From Planctomycetaceae bacterium (GTDB taxonomy: Bacteria; Planctomycetota; Planctomycetia; Pirellulales; Pirellulaceae), in assembly GCA_020638995.1 (NCBI GenBank), contig JACKHM010000003.1, positions 1,116,001-1,180,000 of the forward strand: a stretch of 64,000 bases of DNA. Direction: 5' to 3'. Shown in pieces: positions 8,689-16,798 of this stretch. Positions within the stretch are counted from its first letter, which is position 1; every line of letters starts with the position of its first letter. Under the pieces are notes generated by a model. The model was not told the origin of the DNA. It saw only the letters and a list, made by a program, of their open reading frames with translations, and searched no databases. The translations under genes and the position numbers were made by a program.

Positions 8689-8862
8689 TCACAGATTTGC
8701 CATACCGTGTGGCGTCAGCGGCTCTCCTCTGTCCCAGGATTGGATTGCTGACATCAAGAGAGTCGGAGTCAGCTTGAACCCCCCTTCATAAATCGGCTCG
8801 CCTTGATCGTCGCAGTACGATTGGCCGCTGCGTTCTAGCTTTTTCCGAATGCCGTCATCCAT
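8689..8862 (-). CDS. small hypothetical passenger protein (57 aa)
   Basis: The ATG at 8862 is preceded by GAGGA eight bases upstream, a strong ribosome binding site, and lies one base after the stop of the upstream gene (8864-8866), which indicates translational coupling. The protein (MDDGIRKKLERSGQSYCDDQ onward) is mixed-charge and soluble, with no recognisable domain. A longer start at 8877 would overlap the upstream gene and lacks this site. It lies inside the IS1595-family element and is the last gene of a three-gene minus-strand set. Function unknown. Confidence 0.6.
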   Translation of the reverse strand: MDDGIRKKLERSGQSYCDDQGEPIYEGGFKLTPTLLMSAIQSWDRGEPLTPHGMANL

Positions 8863-8863
8863 C

Positions 8864-9154
8864 TCAGTAGTCCTCACCCGTCAGTTCTTTGAGTTGTTTC
8901 TGAACTATCCCGATCCGGTTAGATACGGAATTCTGTTTCGTGCTCTGCGATCCGTTTGCGTCCAGCCGTTCCCATTCCTCGCGAAGCTCATCGATTCGCG
9001 ATTTCAACTTGGCAGCCTTCGCCTCGTTCGACGATTGATCAGACATTTGCGCAGTCTCCTTGAGTTCTTCAGGATCGACGCCCACCAGCCCGCGCATCAC
9101 GCGGTCGAATTCTGGGATATTGTACGGGTCGCGTTCTTGTGAGTCAGGTGTCAT
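8864..9154 (-). CDS. small acidic coiled-coil passenger protein
   Basis: From the ATG at 9154 the product is 96 residues (MTPDSQERDPYNIPEFDRVM onward). Its second half (about residues 40-90) is rich in E, K, R and L with heptad-like spacing (KLKSRIDELREEWERL and GIVQKQLKEL), suggesting a coiled coil. In-frame starts at 9187 and 9196 are possible and would add up to 14 residues; neither has a clear ribosome binding site. It is coupled to the 57-residue gene downstream. No homologous family is recognised, and no function can be assigned. Confidence 0.55.
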   Translation of the reverse strand: MTPDSQERDPYNIPEFDRVMRGLVGVDPEELKETAQMSDQSSNEAKAAKLKSRIDELREEWERLDANGSQSTKQNSVSNRIGIVQKQLKELTGEDY

Positions 9155-9345
9155 GTTACATCCAGAATCATTTCGTGCTCGTAGCATTGCTTGCATTTCG
9201 TCGAAAATACGCTAGAAACGGCATTGTTAGATGCCCCAGTGTTGGGTAACCTTCCGCCAGTTCACTTGCCAAGCAAGCCGGACCTATTTATTGTAGAAAA
9301 TGCCGCCCCCACGAATGAAGGCAGTGGGGACGACATCGCTAAGGA

Positions 9346-9519
9346 CTAGTCCTTAACCCAGATCGGAAAGGCCTTGATACCGCACTGGCTTGCGTAGATC
9401 TTCTTACCACTCTTCGTGGTAATCGACGCGCGCCAGATTAGGTGATAGCCCTTTCCGGGAGGAGCCAGCTTCTTCTTGCCTTCATCGCTGCCTCCACTCT
9501 TTTTGCCTGATTTACTCAT
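9346..9519 (-). CDS. small lysine-rich passenger protein (57 aa)
   Basis: An ATG at 9519 with AGGAG eight bases upstream opens a 57-codon frame ending in TAG at 9346. The N-terminal third is basic and flexible (MSKSGKKSGGSDEGKKKLAP). The rest reads GYHLIWRASITTKSGKKIYA, then SQCGIKAFPIWVKD, with the alternating hydrophobic pattern of a small beta-rich fold. It is short enough to be missed by size-filtered gene calling. It is the first gene of the minus-strand passenger set, 191 bases upstream of the coiled-coil gene. No family is recognised. Confidence 0.6.
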   Translation of the reverse strand: MSKSGKKSGGSDEGKKKLAPPGKGYHLIWRASITTKSGKKIYASQCGIKAFPIWVKD

Positions 9520-9671
9520 AGGTAAATCTCCTAACAGAAACTACATTTTGCGTACCGATTGAAATGACAGCTCGGGCACCTTTCGGAGTCTCACCCCTGC
9601 TGACGCGGTTGGTACGCACGACCGCAGTTAGATTGTGCCAGAATTAACTGTTTAGTCCAAGGAGAGAAATC

Positions 9672-9896
9672 GTGGTTGAACTCCGGCCTGCCTTTTCGTG
9701 GGATTGCCCCGAGTGCGGCGTGGAAAACTTCTGCCGTGGGATTGTGCCAGAGTTTTCCGAAGAAGACGCTGCCGAACTTCGTGATGAGCATGGCATTAAC
9801 GCATGGGAATCTGGGGACTTCGTGATGCAGCCAGAAACGGTAGCATGTGCGAAATGTGCCGTTGAGTTTCGCAGTTTGCACTACAAAGACGCGTAA
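9672..9896 (+). CDS. small two-CxxC (zinc-ribbon-like) passenger protein
   Basis: A GTG at 9672 with AAGGAGAG six bases upstream opens 74 codons. The protein has two CxxC knuckles, CPEC near residue 12 and CAKC near residue 59, which could bind one zinc ion as a split ribbon. The intervening stretch is acidic (EFSEEDAAELRDEHG). No further domain is visible. It converges on the ATPase remnant, with a strong hairpin between the two. Zinc binding is inferred from the cysteine spacing only. Confidence 0.6.
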   Translation: MVELRPAFSWDCPECGVENFCRGIVPEFSEEDAAELRDEHGINAWESGDFVMQPETVACAKCAVEFRSLHYKDA

Positions 9897-10002
9897 AAAA
9901 CGCGAGTTCTGCTTGACTCGCCGCCGATGAAGAACTAAGTTTGCAAGTGCTGCCTGCGCTATCATGTGTGGGCCTATCAGAGCTACATTTGGTAAAAGTC
10001 AA

Positions 10003-10033
10003 GAATCAAGCCCGTTCTCACCGGGCTTGATTC
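10003..10033. terminator. bidirectional rho-independent terminator candidate
   Basis: A perfect 12 bp stem, GAATCAAGCCCG and CGGGCTTGATTC, encloses a 7-base loop and is followed by GTTTCTT. It sits between the convergent 74-residue gene and the ATPase remnant inside the transposon, as expected for a terminator serving both strands. Confidence 0.75.
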
Positions 10034-10046
10034 GTTTCTTGCCGAA

Positions 10047-10820
10047 TCATCTAAAGAGTCGCTTCTGCGGATTGTTGTACGACCACAAATCTAGGTCCTG
10101 CTCTCGGATTAAACCATCGTGAAGTCCCTTCATTAGGACGAACGGCTGCATCAATGGGTTGAGAAAGCGAAACCTCGCTCGTCCGTGCATTTCTGTTTTT
10201 CTTAAGACGCTTCCGCGTTCTTCTTCACAGAATTTGTGAAGCTTCTTTGCGTATGATTCCAATTGAATGTTCTTCTTCATGACGCACGCCATTGGATCGC
10301 GAACATCAACGGCAGTAAAGAATCCGAACTCGTCTGTTTCCGCCATTGCGCACGCCAGAAGCGTCTCGACGTAGCTGGCAGTTTTTCGCTGGCTAAGGGT
10401 GGCCTTGTGATACGCGTTGCGGATCGAATGCTGAGCACCATCGATCGATGCTCCGATTGCTTCTTTAACATGCGAGACGCTCAATAATGAGGAGTCATGC
10501 CGAATGGCAGCGCGTCCTGCATGAAGACCTAGTAAGTGCGTGTAGTGGGGAAGACCTTTTGACAAGCCAGAAATCTCGTGAAGTGCCTTCTCGTCCGCTG
10601 TAACGCTAACAACTTTCAACCCCTCGATGATGATGTCTTCTAATTCGTCGCGAGACATGCGTGGCATGCGAACTTGTGCAAGGCATCTTTCGATCGACTC
10701 GTGTTCGTTAATCAGGCCGTCCACGTCATCCGCGACGCCGACTAAGACAACGGTTACCGGGGAAGACTTGTCGGAGAGTACTTTTACTGTATCTGCAATT
10801 AGTGGTTCGCATAGCCGCGA
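10047..10820 (-). pseudogene. AAA-type ATPase, C-terminal half only (Walker A lost)
   Basis: The open frame runs from a stop at 10821-10823. It starts in the middle of an ATPase core: LIADTVKVLSDKSSPVTVVL, then VGVADDVDGLINEHESIERC, the region after Walker B of an Orc1/TniB-like AAA protein. A lid helix region and a winged-helix-like C terminus follow. No P-loop exists in this or neighbouring frames upstream. A GTG at 10724 could still start a 225-residue protein, but it would lack the nucleotide-binding site. I call it a 5'-truncated gene carried as cargo; an adapted ATPase-less regulator is the alternative. Confidence 0.65.
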
Positions 10821-11124
10821 TCAATGGAGGATCGCCATGACAATACCCAACAGGGCTGACTAGGCTGCCCAGAAACAGAAGCGGGCGTGACGAATCTACT
10901 CCGCGAGGAGGCCGTCACGCCCGATCCTAGTGCGTGGCGTGATGCTTTCGTTTGAGACCGGTGGCATCACGACCGAAACTAGCGTAGGCACACGCCAGAC
11001 GCGGGAGACCTCGCGGCCATCCCGCTGTCGCATTATTCCTTATCGCCTGACATCCCGCAAGTATTTCGACTTTTTTGCCGGATCACCTATTGTTGTCCAA
11101 TGGACACCAGTTTAGAATGATGGC
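10821..11124. other. non-coding transposase leader with two hairpins
   Basis: No gene is visible. Two inverted repeats stand in tandem. An 11 bp perfect stem CGGGCGTGACG (10882-10892) with CGTCACGCCCG (10913-10923) is followed by an 8 bp stem CGTGATGC (10938-10945) with GCATCACG (10964-10971). The region separates the truncated ATPase (minus) from the transposase (plus) and probably contains the transposase promoter. Confidence 0.55.
11094..11106. promoter_or_regulatory. possible operator palindrome upstream of the transposase
   Basis: TGTCCAATGGACA is a 5 bp inverted repeat with a 3-base centre, 18 bases before the transposase ATG. A site for the co-encoded helix-turn-helix protein is conceivable. 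There is no direct support beyond symmetry and position. Confidence 0.25.
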
Positions 11125-12090
11125 ATGGACACACAAAACAACACACCGAAGACGTTACTTGAAGCCGTTCGCTACTTCTCTGACCTGGACGTGTGCCATC
11201 GGTACATGATCTCTATAAGGTGGCCAGACGGACAAATCACTTGCCCGATGTGCGGCTGCAATCGTATCGGAAACATCGCCAGTCGGAGAATGCTTCAGTG
11301 CAAGGACAAGGATTGCCGTAAGCAGTTCTCCACCAAGGTTGGAACCGTCTTCGAGGATTCGCCGCTCGGTCTTGACAAGTGGTTCGTCGCTGTTTGGTGC
11401 ATCACCAACGCAAAGAATGGCATAAGCTCGCATGAACTCGGGCGTGCTATCGGTGTGAGTCAAAAGAGCGCGTGGCACATGCTTCACCGAATTCGTGCCG
11501 CGATGAAGGCAAAGACATTCAAGACGATAGAGGGCACTGTCGAGAGCGATGAGACATTCATCGGCGGCAAGGCGAAGAACATGCACGCTAACGTCCGGCG
11601 AGAGAAGATTAACGGTCGCGGAACGGTCGGAAAAGTTGTCGTCCACGGAATTCTGGAACGAGCGATGAACCCCAACGGTACGAGTCGCGTCACCGCATCG
11701 GTGGTCCCGAATCAGAAAGCGAAAACATTGCAACCTCGGATTCGGGATCGTGTTGCCAGTGGTTCCCGCGTCTTCACTGACTCGCTGTCCAGCTATGAAG
11801 GCTTGAGCGATGTCTACGCTCACGATACGGTTGAACATGCCGCAGGACAGTACGTCAAAGATAGCGACGTTCACACAAACTGCATGGAGAATTTTTGGAC
11901 GCTGCTCAAGAGGTCGCTGAAAGGCACGTATGTATCGGTTGAGCCAGAGCATCTGGAGTCGTATTGCGACGAGCAAGTCTTTCGATTCAACGAGCGATAC
12001 CGAAACGATGCAGGCCGCTTTGAATTGGCAATGAAGAGCGTGATCGGCGTGCAGTTAACCTGGAAGGATCTGGTTGATGGCAATCGTTGA
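11125..12090 (+). CDS. IS1595-family transposase
   Basis: This 321-residue intact transposase has an N-terminal zinc ribbon (CPMCGCNR at about 48-55, CKDKDCRKQF at about 67-76) followed by a helical DNA-binding region (GISSHELGRAIGVSQKSAWH). The IS1595 DDE-like core carries the first Asp in VESDETFIGGKAKN, the second in VFTDSLSSYEGL, and the family's Asn/Glu block in HTNCMENFWTLLKRSLKGTY. The frame is uninterrupted and all catalytic blocks are present. It lies inside matching terminal repeats, so it is the likely mobilising enzyme of the element. The helix-turn-helix gene overlaps its 3' end. Confidence 0.93.
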   Translation: MDTQNNTPKTLLEAVRYFSDLDVCHRYMISIRWPDGQITCPMCGCNRIGNIASRRMLQCKDKDCRKQFSTKVGTVFEDSPLGLDKWFVAVWCITNAKNGISSHELGRAIGVSQKSAWHMLHRIRAAMKAKTFKTIEGTVESDETFIGGKAKNMHANVRREKINGRGTVGKVVVHGILERAMNPNGTSRVTASVVPNQKAKTLQPRIRDRVASGSRVFTDSLSSYEGLSDVYAHDTVEHAAGQYVKDSDVHTNCMENFWTLLKRSLKGTYVSVEPEHLESYCDEQVFRFNERYRNDAGRFELAMKSVIGVQLTWKDLVDGNR

Positions 12091-12256
12091 AGAGCTGCGA
12101 ACGGCGTTGATGAACTGCGAAGCGAGCTATCGAGAGATAGGACGACAGGTCGAGGTCGACCACGCTTTGCTGACTCGTTTTGCGAAGGGCGAAAAGAGCC
12201 TAAGCCTTGAGACTGCTGAGCGACTAGCGGCTTATCTGAAGCTGCGACTAAAATAG
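12077..12256 (+). CDS. small helix-turn-helix DNA-binding protein (59 aa)
   Basis: The ATG at 12077 overlaps the end of the transposase gene by 14 bases and has GGAAGGA upstream, so translation is probably coupled. The protein is almost entirely one Cro/C1-like helix-turn-helix: SYREIGRQVEVDHALLTRFA, then KGEKSLSLETAERLAAYLKL. A TTG three bases earlier is an alternative start. It may repress the element or assist transposition; position alone supports either role. It is the last gene before the right terminal repeat. Confidence 0.75.
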   Translation: MAIVEELRTALMNCEASYREIGRQVEVDHALLTRFAKGEKSLSLETAERLAAYLKLRLK

Positions 12257-12288
12257 GCACCGTGCCCGGCTCGCAGGCGATTTCACTA

Positions 12289-12313
12289 TTGATGAGTCAA
12301 GTTAGTCTTTACC
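12289..12313. repeat. right terminal inverted repeat of the IS1595-family element
   Basis: Exact reverse complement of 8624-8648, starting TTGATGAGTCAAGTTAGTCT. It lies 33 bases after the helix-turn-helix gene. Confidence 0.92.
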
Positions 12314-12321
12314 CAACTAAA
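12314..12321. repeat. 8 bp target-site duplication, right copy
   Basis: CAACTAAA repeats the left duplication exactly. Joining the flanks across one copy restores the end of the ISKra4 transposase and its downstream sequence (AACCTACCTACAAAAGTGAC). The remaining bases to 12463 hold no gene. Confidence 0.9.
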
Positions 12322-12463
12322 ACCTACCTACAAAAGTGACGCTCACACGCTTTGCAACAAATGTGGCTAGCGACACAAGCGACCGGGGAGTAAGAGTTTT
12401 TTCGACTTAGGCCAATCGCGGGGGACTTCTAATGCGGCCCGCTGCACGCAGCGCGAAGCCTCG

Positions 12464-14446
12464 CTAAACGCGTTCGAGCCACAGAAAGCCGTAGGCTTCG
12501 AGTGTGACATCTACCGATGTGGCCAAGGTTGTTCCGCGGATACGATCTTGGAAAAAGCGTCCTAAGCCTGCGGTGCGCAATCGATTTCCCGCGACGGTCT
12601 GCGGTTCATCCGAGAAATTGGCCAGTACGAGCAGACGATTGCCTTCATGTGCTCGAACGTACGCCAGCACGTGCGGGTTGTCGGTGGCAATCAATTCCAT
12701 CTGTAAACCGGCCAGTGCGGGCAGATCCTTGCGTAGCTGGATCATCCGCTGTGCGGACGTGAAGATTCGCTTGCGAATCGAACCGTCGTCTTTCAACTCT
12801 TCCAAGAACTCCCACCGCATTTTGGGGCGATGTATCCAGCGGGTGTCGCCCGCTTTGGCGGGATCGTTGACAAAATCATAGTCGTTCAACATGCCCCACT
12901 CTTCACCCAGGTAAAGCAGCGGAATGCCGCCGATGCTGAGTGTCACCGCGTACAGCAGCAACATGCGGCGGATTGCCGATTCTTTCAATTCGGCGCTATC
13001 TGCCTCGATCGCTTGTTCCAAACCGGCTAACGAAGCCATCGTACCGGAAATCCGCATATCGCCGGTTTGAGGATTATGTTGAAAGGGGACTCCGCGAGCA
13101 AAAGAACCTGGGAACTGGCCGGTGTAGAACTCGTTCAAGAACTTGCGATGATCGAAAGCGTTAATCCCGATCGCCTCGGCATCCTGGTTATCGAACGTCC
13201 AACCGATGTCATCATGGCACCGCAGGTAGTTGGTCCAAGTCGTTCCAGGAGGAAGGTTATGCCGATGTGAGAGCGAACGCGTAAGCAACTTGACTTCACG
13301 CGTGGCGAGCGACTCCCACAACAACGCCATCAGCGTGGGGTTGTAAGAGACTTGACATTCTTCCGTGGAGACATAGCGGACGACTTCGTCAGGATGCACA
13401 ATTGCTTCCGACTTGAACAGCAATCCCGGTGCAGCAATTCGAGCAGCCGCATTGAACGCGCGAATCACCGCGTGTGCCTCGGGTTGGTTCTCGCAACTCG
13501 TTCCCAGCCTCTTCCAGATGAAAGCTACCGCATCTAGTCGCAAAATGTCGACGCCCATATTGGCGATAAACAGCAACTCGTCGAGCATCGCGCGAAAGAC
13601 TGCAGGATTACTGTAGTTCAAGTCCCATTGAAAGCTATTGAAAGTCGTCCACACCCACTTTCCCATGCCTTCGTGCCAGGTGAAGTTACCGCGGCGTACG
13701 GTCGGAAATATCTCGCGTAAGGTTTGCTCATAGCGATCGGGCATGGTCCGATCGGGAAACATGTAGTAGTAGTCTTGGAACTCGCGTTCGCCGGCTTGCG
13801 CGTTTTGTGCCCAGACATGATCGTCAGCTGTATGGTTAAATACAAAATCGACCACCAGAACAATGCCCGCTTCCCGAAGATCGTCCGCCAGCGTACGCAG
13901 ATCGTCGATGGTTCCAATACGAGGATCGATGGAACGGTAATTACTTATTGCGTATCCACCATCGCTGTCGCCTGGCCGGACCGCGAACAGCGGCATCAGG
14001 TGCAAGTACGTCAGTCCCAATTTCTGAAAATAGGGGATGTGGGCCCGAAGCTTTCCTAGATTCTCGCTGAACAGGTCGACATACAATGCACCGCCCACGA
14101 TCCGCTCAGACTGAAACCAATCGGGCTCGTTGATCCGATGAGCGTCGAGTTCGCGGAGCGCCTCGGGCCGATCTGCCCAACCGCGTGCCGCGGTTAACAG
14201 GATCTGTTCCAGGTGATAGAAGAAATCGTAACGCTGGCCATACAGTTCGAACAGCAGCATAAACAGAGAAGGCCAATGTTCGGCGAGCCGCGACTCGAAA
14301 CGACAGATTGCTTCTTCGGGAGTTTGCGAGCGGTCCCATTCCGCATCAAGACGCGGGCGAAGTCGCCGAAGGCTGAGATCCGCCTCGTACGCGAGCCCCT
14401 CGCGCGTCGGGCGAAGGCCTTGCCCATTCTCATTCGATACGGTCAT
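12464..14446 (-). CDS. amylosucrase-type GH13 alpha-glucanotransferase
   Basis: This 660-residue enzyme matches the amylosucrase group, which polymerises glucose from sucrose or runs related sucrose reactions in the cytosol. The N-terminal helical region precedes the (beta/alpha)8 barrel. Visible GH13 blocks are VVDFVFNHTADDH, DILRLDAVAFIWK (nucleophile Asp), LLFKSEAIVHPDE (acid/base Glu) and CHDDIGW (transition-state Asp). The ATG at 14446 is chosen because it overlaps the sucrose-phosphate synthase stop by only 17 bases and family similarity begins soon after; the frame stays open further upstream. Co-transcription with sucrose-phosphate synthase fits turnover of self-made sucrose. Confidence 0.87.
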   Translation of the reverse strand: MTVSNENGQGLRPTREGLAYEADLSLRRLRPRLDAEWDRSQTPEEAICRFESRLAEHWPSLFMLLFELYGQRYDFFYHLEQILLTAARGWADRPEALRELDAHRINEPDWFQSERIVGGALYVDLFSENLGKLRAHIPYFQKLGLTYLHLMPLFAVRPGDSDGGYAISNYRSIDPRIGTIDDLRTLADDLREAGIVLVVDFVFNHTADDHVWAQNAQAGEREFQDYYYMFPDRTMPDRYEQTLREIFPTVRRGNFTWHEGMGKWVWTTFNSFQWDLNYSNPAVFRAMLDELLFIANMGVDILRLDAVAFIWKRLGTSCENQPEAHAVIRAFNAAARIAAPGLLFKSEAIVHPDEVVRYVSTEECQVSYNPTLMALLWESLATREVKLLTRSLSHRHNLPPGTTWTNYLRCHDDIGWTFDNQDAEAIGINAFDHRKFLNEFYTGQFPGSFARGVPFQHNPQTGDMRISGTMASLAGLEQAIEADSAELKESAIRRMLLLYAVTLSIGGIPLLYLGEEWGMLNDYDFVNDPAKAGDTRWIHRPKMRWEFLEELKDDGSIRKRIFTSAQRMIQLRKDLPALAGLQMELIATDNPHVLAYVRAHEGNRLLVLANFSDEPQTVAGNRLRTAGLGRFFQDRIRGTTLATSVDVTLEAYGFLWLERV

Positions 14447-16592
14447 TGGGAATGGTGATGCGGTCGAGGAAGTGGTAGTAGTTGACACCCTCAATGATAC
14501 CCCGTGCATGTGCTGCTTCGGCGAAGTAGATTCTTGGCAGCTTCCGTAGTTTCTCCAACTCAGGACTGTAGTTCCCTACAACCACTCCAAGTGTACGTCC
14601 TTTCAACATCCCTTCGTCATTTCCCGAGTCTCCCACCACCAAAACCTGTTCCGGACTAAAACCCCATTTGTAGAGAAGATGGCGAATCGCAAGTTCATCT
14701 CCCCCACGCACCGGTATGATGTCCAGATAGATTTCCAGTGATAGCACCGCCTTCACTCGTAATCCTGCCTCGCGGAGAATGCGTCTGATCGCGCCAATTT
14801 TGGGCGCGGTTTTGGGATCGATTTTATAGCTGACCTTATATGTCGACTGTTCCTTGTCGCTCTGCGGAAACAGCCCTTCGACATCTGCGAGTACCTTTTG
14901 TACCTCATCGGGTTTCCATTGAAACGCAATCTGTTTGTGCCAACTGCGATCTGGCGTTAGCGATTCGCCGTAGTGAAGCTCGGTTCCCACCGAAGTGCTT
15001 AACAGATCCGGCATCGGAAGTCTAAGCTGTTTGATCATCTCTAACGCATCATCCAGCCGGCGACCGGTCGCGATTCCAAAACCGACGTTGTCTCCCTGAC
15101 CACGCAACAGCTCCGTGAATTCGGCGAGGGCCTGATCGTCACCCGTCAGCGTGTTGTCCAAATCTGTGACGATGAGTCGATCAAATTGAGGAATGCGCCG
15201 CTGCTTCTTCCCTTCCGCCAGTGCGGGTTCCGTCGCTGCTTCGACGATTTCGATGACATCCCGCAGATAGCGATCGACATGGTGCTTCCACGAGTAGTGC
15301 TCGCGAGTCCCCGAAATGCCGTTGGCTGACCACGTTTCCCACTGCTGAGGCTCCGTCAGCGCGCGCAGCAGTGCCTTCTCGATCGCATCGTCGTCGAGTG
15401 GGTCCACGAGCAATCCGTTCTTGCAATTGGCGATGATGTCGCGAGGACCGCCATCGTTCGTCGCCACCAATGGTAGGCCGCTGGCCGCTGCTTCGAGCAG
15501 CGTTAGCCCAAAAGGTTCCGTGAGCGCCGGATTGATGAAGACGCCACGCAAGCTAGTTGCCAGCCGATACAACGCCGATACATCGGTCGGCAGATGCGTC
15601 TTAGGATACGCAACCTTGCCGTACAGATTGTAGACATCGATCAGCGTTAAGATATTTAGCAACACGCGCCGCTGTCCGGGCGCTAACTCACGCAAATCGT
15701 CGCGCGTTCCCAATAACATCACGAGGTTTGCTCGCTGCTGCAATTCTGAAGATCCGCCGTAAACCCGGACCAAAGCTTCAAGATTCTTTCGATCGTCCGG
15801 TCTGGCCAAAGTCAGGATCATTGGCTTTTCGGCATTCTTTAAGAACGGAGCCAATGCATCAGCAATTCTCGGTCGCGGCTCGTCATCCTTTGGCGGGTAA
15901 AATGCGGTTAAGTCAACGCCCGGTGGAATCACTTCCATCCGCTCGGGCATGTAGGCTTCGTAAACTTCGTATTGCTGCTCGACTTCCTGGTTTGTGCTCG
16001 TCACGATCAGCGACGCTGTTTCGATGGCCATTTCTTCCGCTTCAGCCCGAGTTGTGAAGCGGTAAGTTTCTTCGAGATCCTTTGCCTCTGAATCCGAATC
16101 GAGAAGACGCTGCTTCTTGACTCGCCCCAACGAGTGGCCGGTAAACACGAAAGGCAAGTGCAGCAATCTCGCAAGTTGTGCACCGCCGTAGCCAGCATCG
16201 GCATAGTGACCATGAATCAAATGCGGCAAACCTGTCCGACGAAAATAGCTGAGCGTTTGATCGATGAACGCCTCCATATAAGGCCATAGAGCTTCCTTCT
16301 TCAAGTAGCGTTTGGGACCGAAGGGAATCCGGACAATCTTTGCATTCTCCGCGATCGTTTCTTCCAATTTCGCGTAATCAGGCCCAACGCGATCGTCGAA
16401 AATCTGCCGTGTGATCAGTTCGACGTGGCGAACGTCCGTATGTTTCCCCAACTCAGCGGCAAGTTCTAGTACATATTTCACTTGGCCGCCTGTGTCAGCG
16501 TCGCGACCGAGTTCCGGATCGTTAGCGCGAATCAGCCCGTGCAGACTGATCAAGACAATATGCAACCCGGAGTCTGATTTTCCGTCCGTCAT
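14430..16592 (-). CDS. sucrose-phosphate synthase with C-terminal phosphatase-like domain
   Basis: This 720-residue two-domain enzyme transfers glucose from a nucleotide sugar to fructose-6-phosphate. The GT4 glycosyltransferase half (about 10-460) contains SLHGLIRAND, the donor-side DADTGGQVKYVLELA and EPFGLTLLEAAASGLP. The C-terminal half (about 475-715) is an SPP-like HAD domain with DLDNTLTGDD and VVGDSGNDEGML. The ATG at 16592 follows GAGGGA by about six bases. Because the HAD aspartates are intact, the fused domain may itself be active, even though a separate phosphatase lies divergently at 16950. It overlaps the amylosucrase gene, indicating one operon. Confidence 0.9.
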   Translation of the reverse strand: MTDGKSDSGLHIVLISLHGLIRANDPELGRDADTGGQVKYVLELAAELGKHTDVRHVELITRQIFDDRVGPDYAKLEETIAENAKIVRIPFGPKRYLKKEALWPYMEAFIDQTLSYFRRTGLPHLIHGHYADAGYGGAQLARLLHLPFVFTGHSLGRVKKQRLLDSDSEAKDLEETYRFTTRAEAEEMAIETASLIVTSTNQEVEQQYEVYEAYMPERMEVIPPGVDLTAFYPPKDDEPRPRIADALAPFLKNAEKPMILTLARPDDRKNLEALVRVYGGSSELQQRANLVMLLGTRDDLRELAPGQRRVLLNILTLIDVYNLYGKVAYPKTHLPTDVSALYRLATSLRGVFINPALTEPFGLTLLEAAASGLPLVATNDGGPRDIIANCKNGLLVDPLDDDAIEKALLRALTEPQQWETWSANGISGTREHYSWKHHVDRYLRDVIEIVEAATEPALAEGKKQRRIPQFDRLIVTDLDNTLTGDDQALAEFTELLRGQGDNVGFGIATGRRLDDALEMIKQLRLPMPDLLSTSVGTELHYGESLTPDRSWHKQIAFQWKPDEVQKVLADVEGLFPQSDKEQSTYKVSYKIDPKTAPKIGAIRRILREAGLRVKAVLSLEIYLDIIPVRGGDELAIRHLLYKWGFSPEQVLVVGDSGNDEGMLKGRTLGVVVGNYSPELEKLRKLPRIYFAEAAHARGIIEGVNYYHFLDRITIPNDRIE

Positions 16593-16700
16593 CGATTTCC
16601 CTCGCAATTGCTGTTGTCTTGAGCAAGAACCTTGTCGAACGGCGCACCACCGGCGTAACACGGGATCGACTGCCCAGAGAGGAGTGCGAGTTTCCTTTTA

Positions 16701-16798
16701 GGAACACGGGAAAAATAACTTCGGCGAAACCAAAGTAGCCATCACACTCCGTGGGATGATTAGCAGAAGATATAGCGAAGTTGTTTTTCCCGTGTTCC
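16701..16798. repeat. MITE-like inverted repeat with TTA flanks
   Basis: A 23 bp arm starting GGAACACGGGAAAAATAACT (16701-16723) is matched with one mismatch by its reverse complement at 16776-16798. Both ends are flanked by TTA in direct orientation (16698-16700 and 16799-16801), like a short target duplication. The centre carries GTAGCCATCACACTCCG, a relative of the palindromic repeats at 7934 and 8081. It lies in the 357-base non-coding gap (16593-16949) between divergent sucrose genes, where it may affect either promoter. No protein is encoded. Confidence 0.7.

Larger units (their letters stand above)
8624..12313 (+). mobile_element. IS1595-family transposon with passenger genes (3,690 bp)
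   Basis: The element is bounded by perfect 25 bp terminal inverted repeats and an 8 bp direct duplication, so both ends are known to the base. It encodes an IS1595-type transposase (11125-12090) and an overlapping helix-turn-helix protein. Passengers are three small minus-strand proteins (8689-9519), a two-CxxC protein (9672-9896) and the C-terminal half of an AAA-type ATPase (10047-10820). IS1595 relatives are known to carry passenger genes, but I recognise none of these small ones. Intact ends, an uninterrupted transposase and a perfect duplication suggest a fairly recent insertion. Confidence 0.9.

Noticed and set aside
9341..9354. AAGGACTAGTCCTT palindrome as a terminator
   Set aside because: It is a perfect palindrome without a loop or T run and contains the stop codon of a small gene, so it is not a rho-independent terminator.
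11155..11976. 273-codon frame antisense to the IS1595-family transposase
   Set aside because: It is a long shadow frame produced by the codon bias of the transposase, whose catalytic motifs are all present on the other strand.
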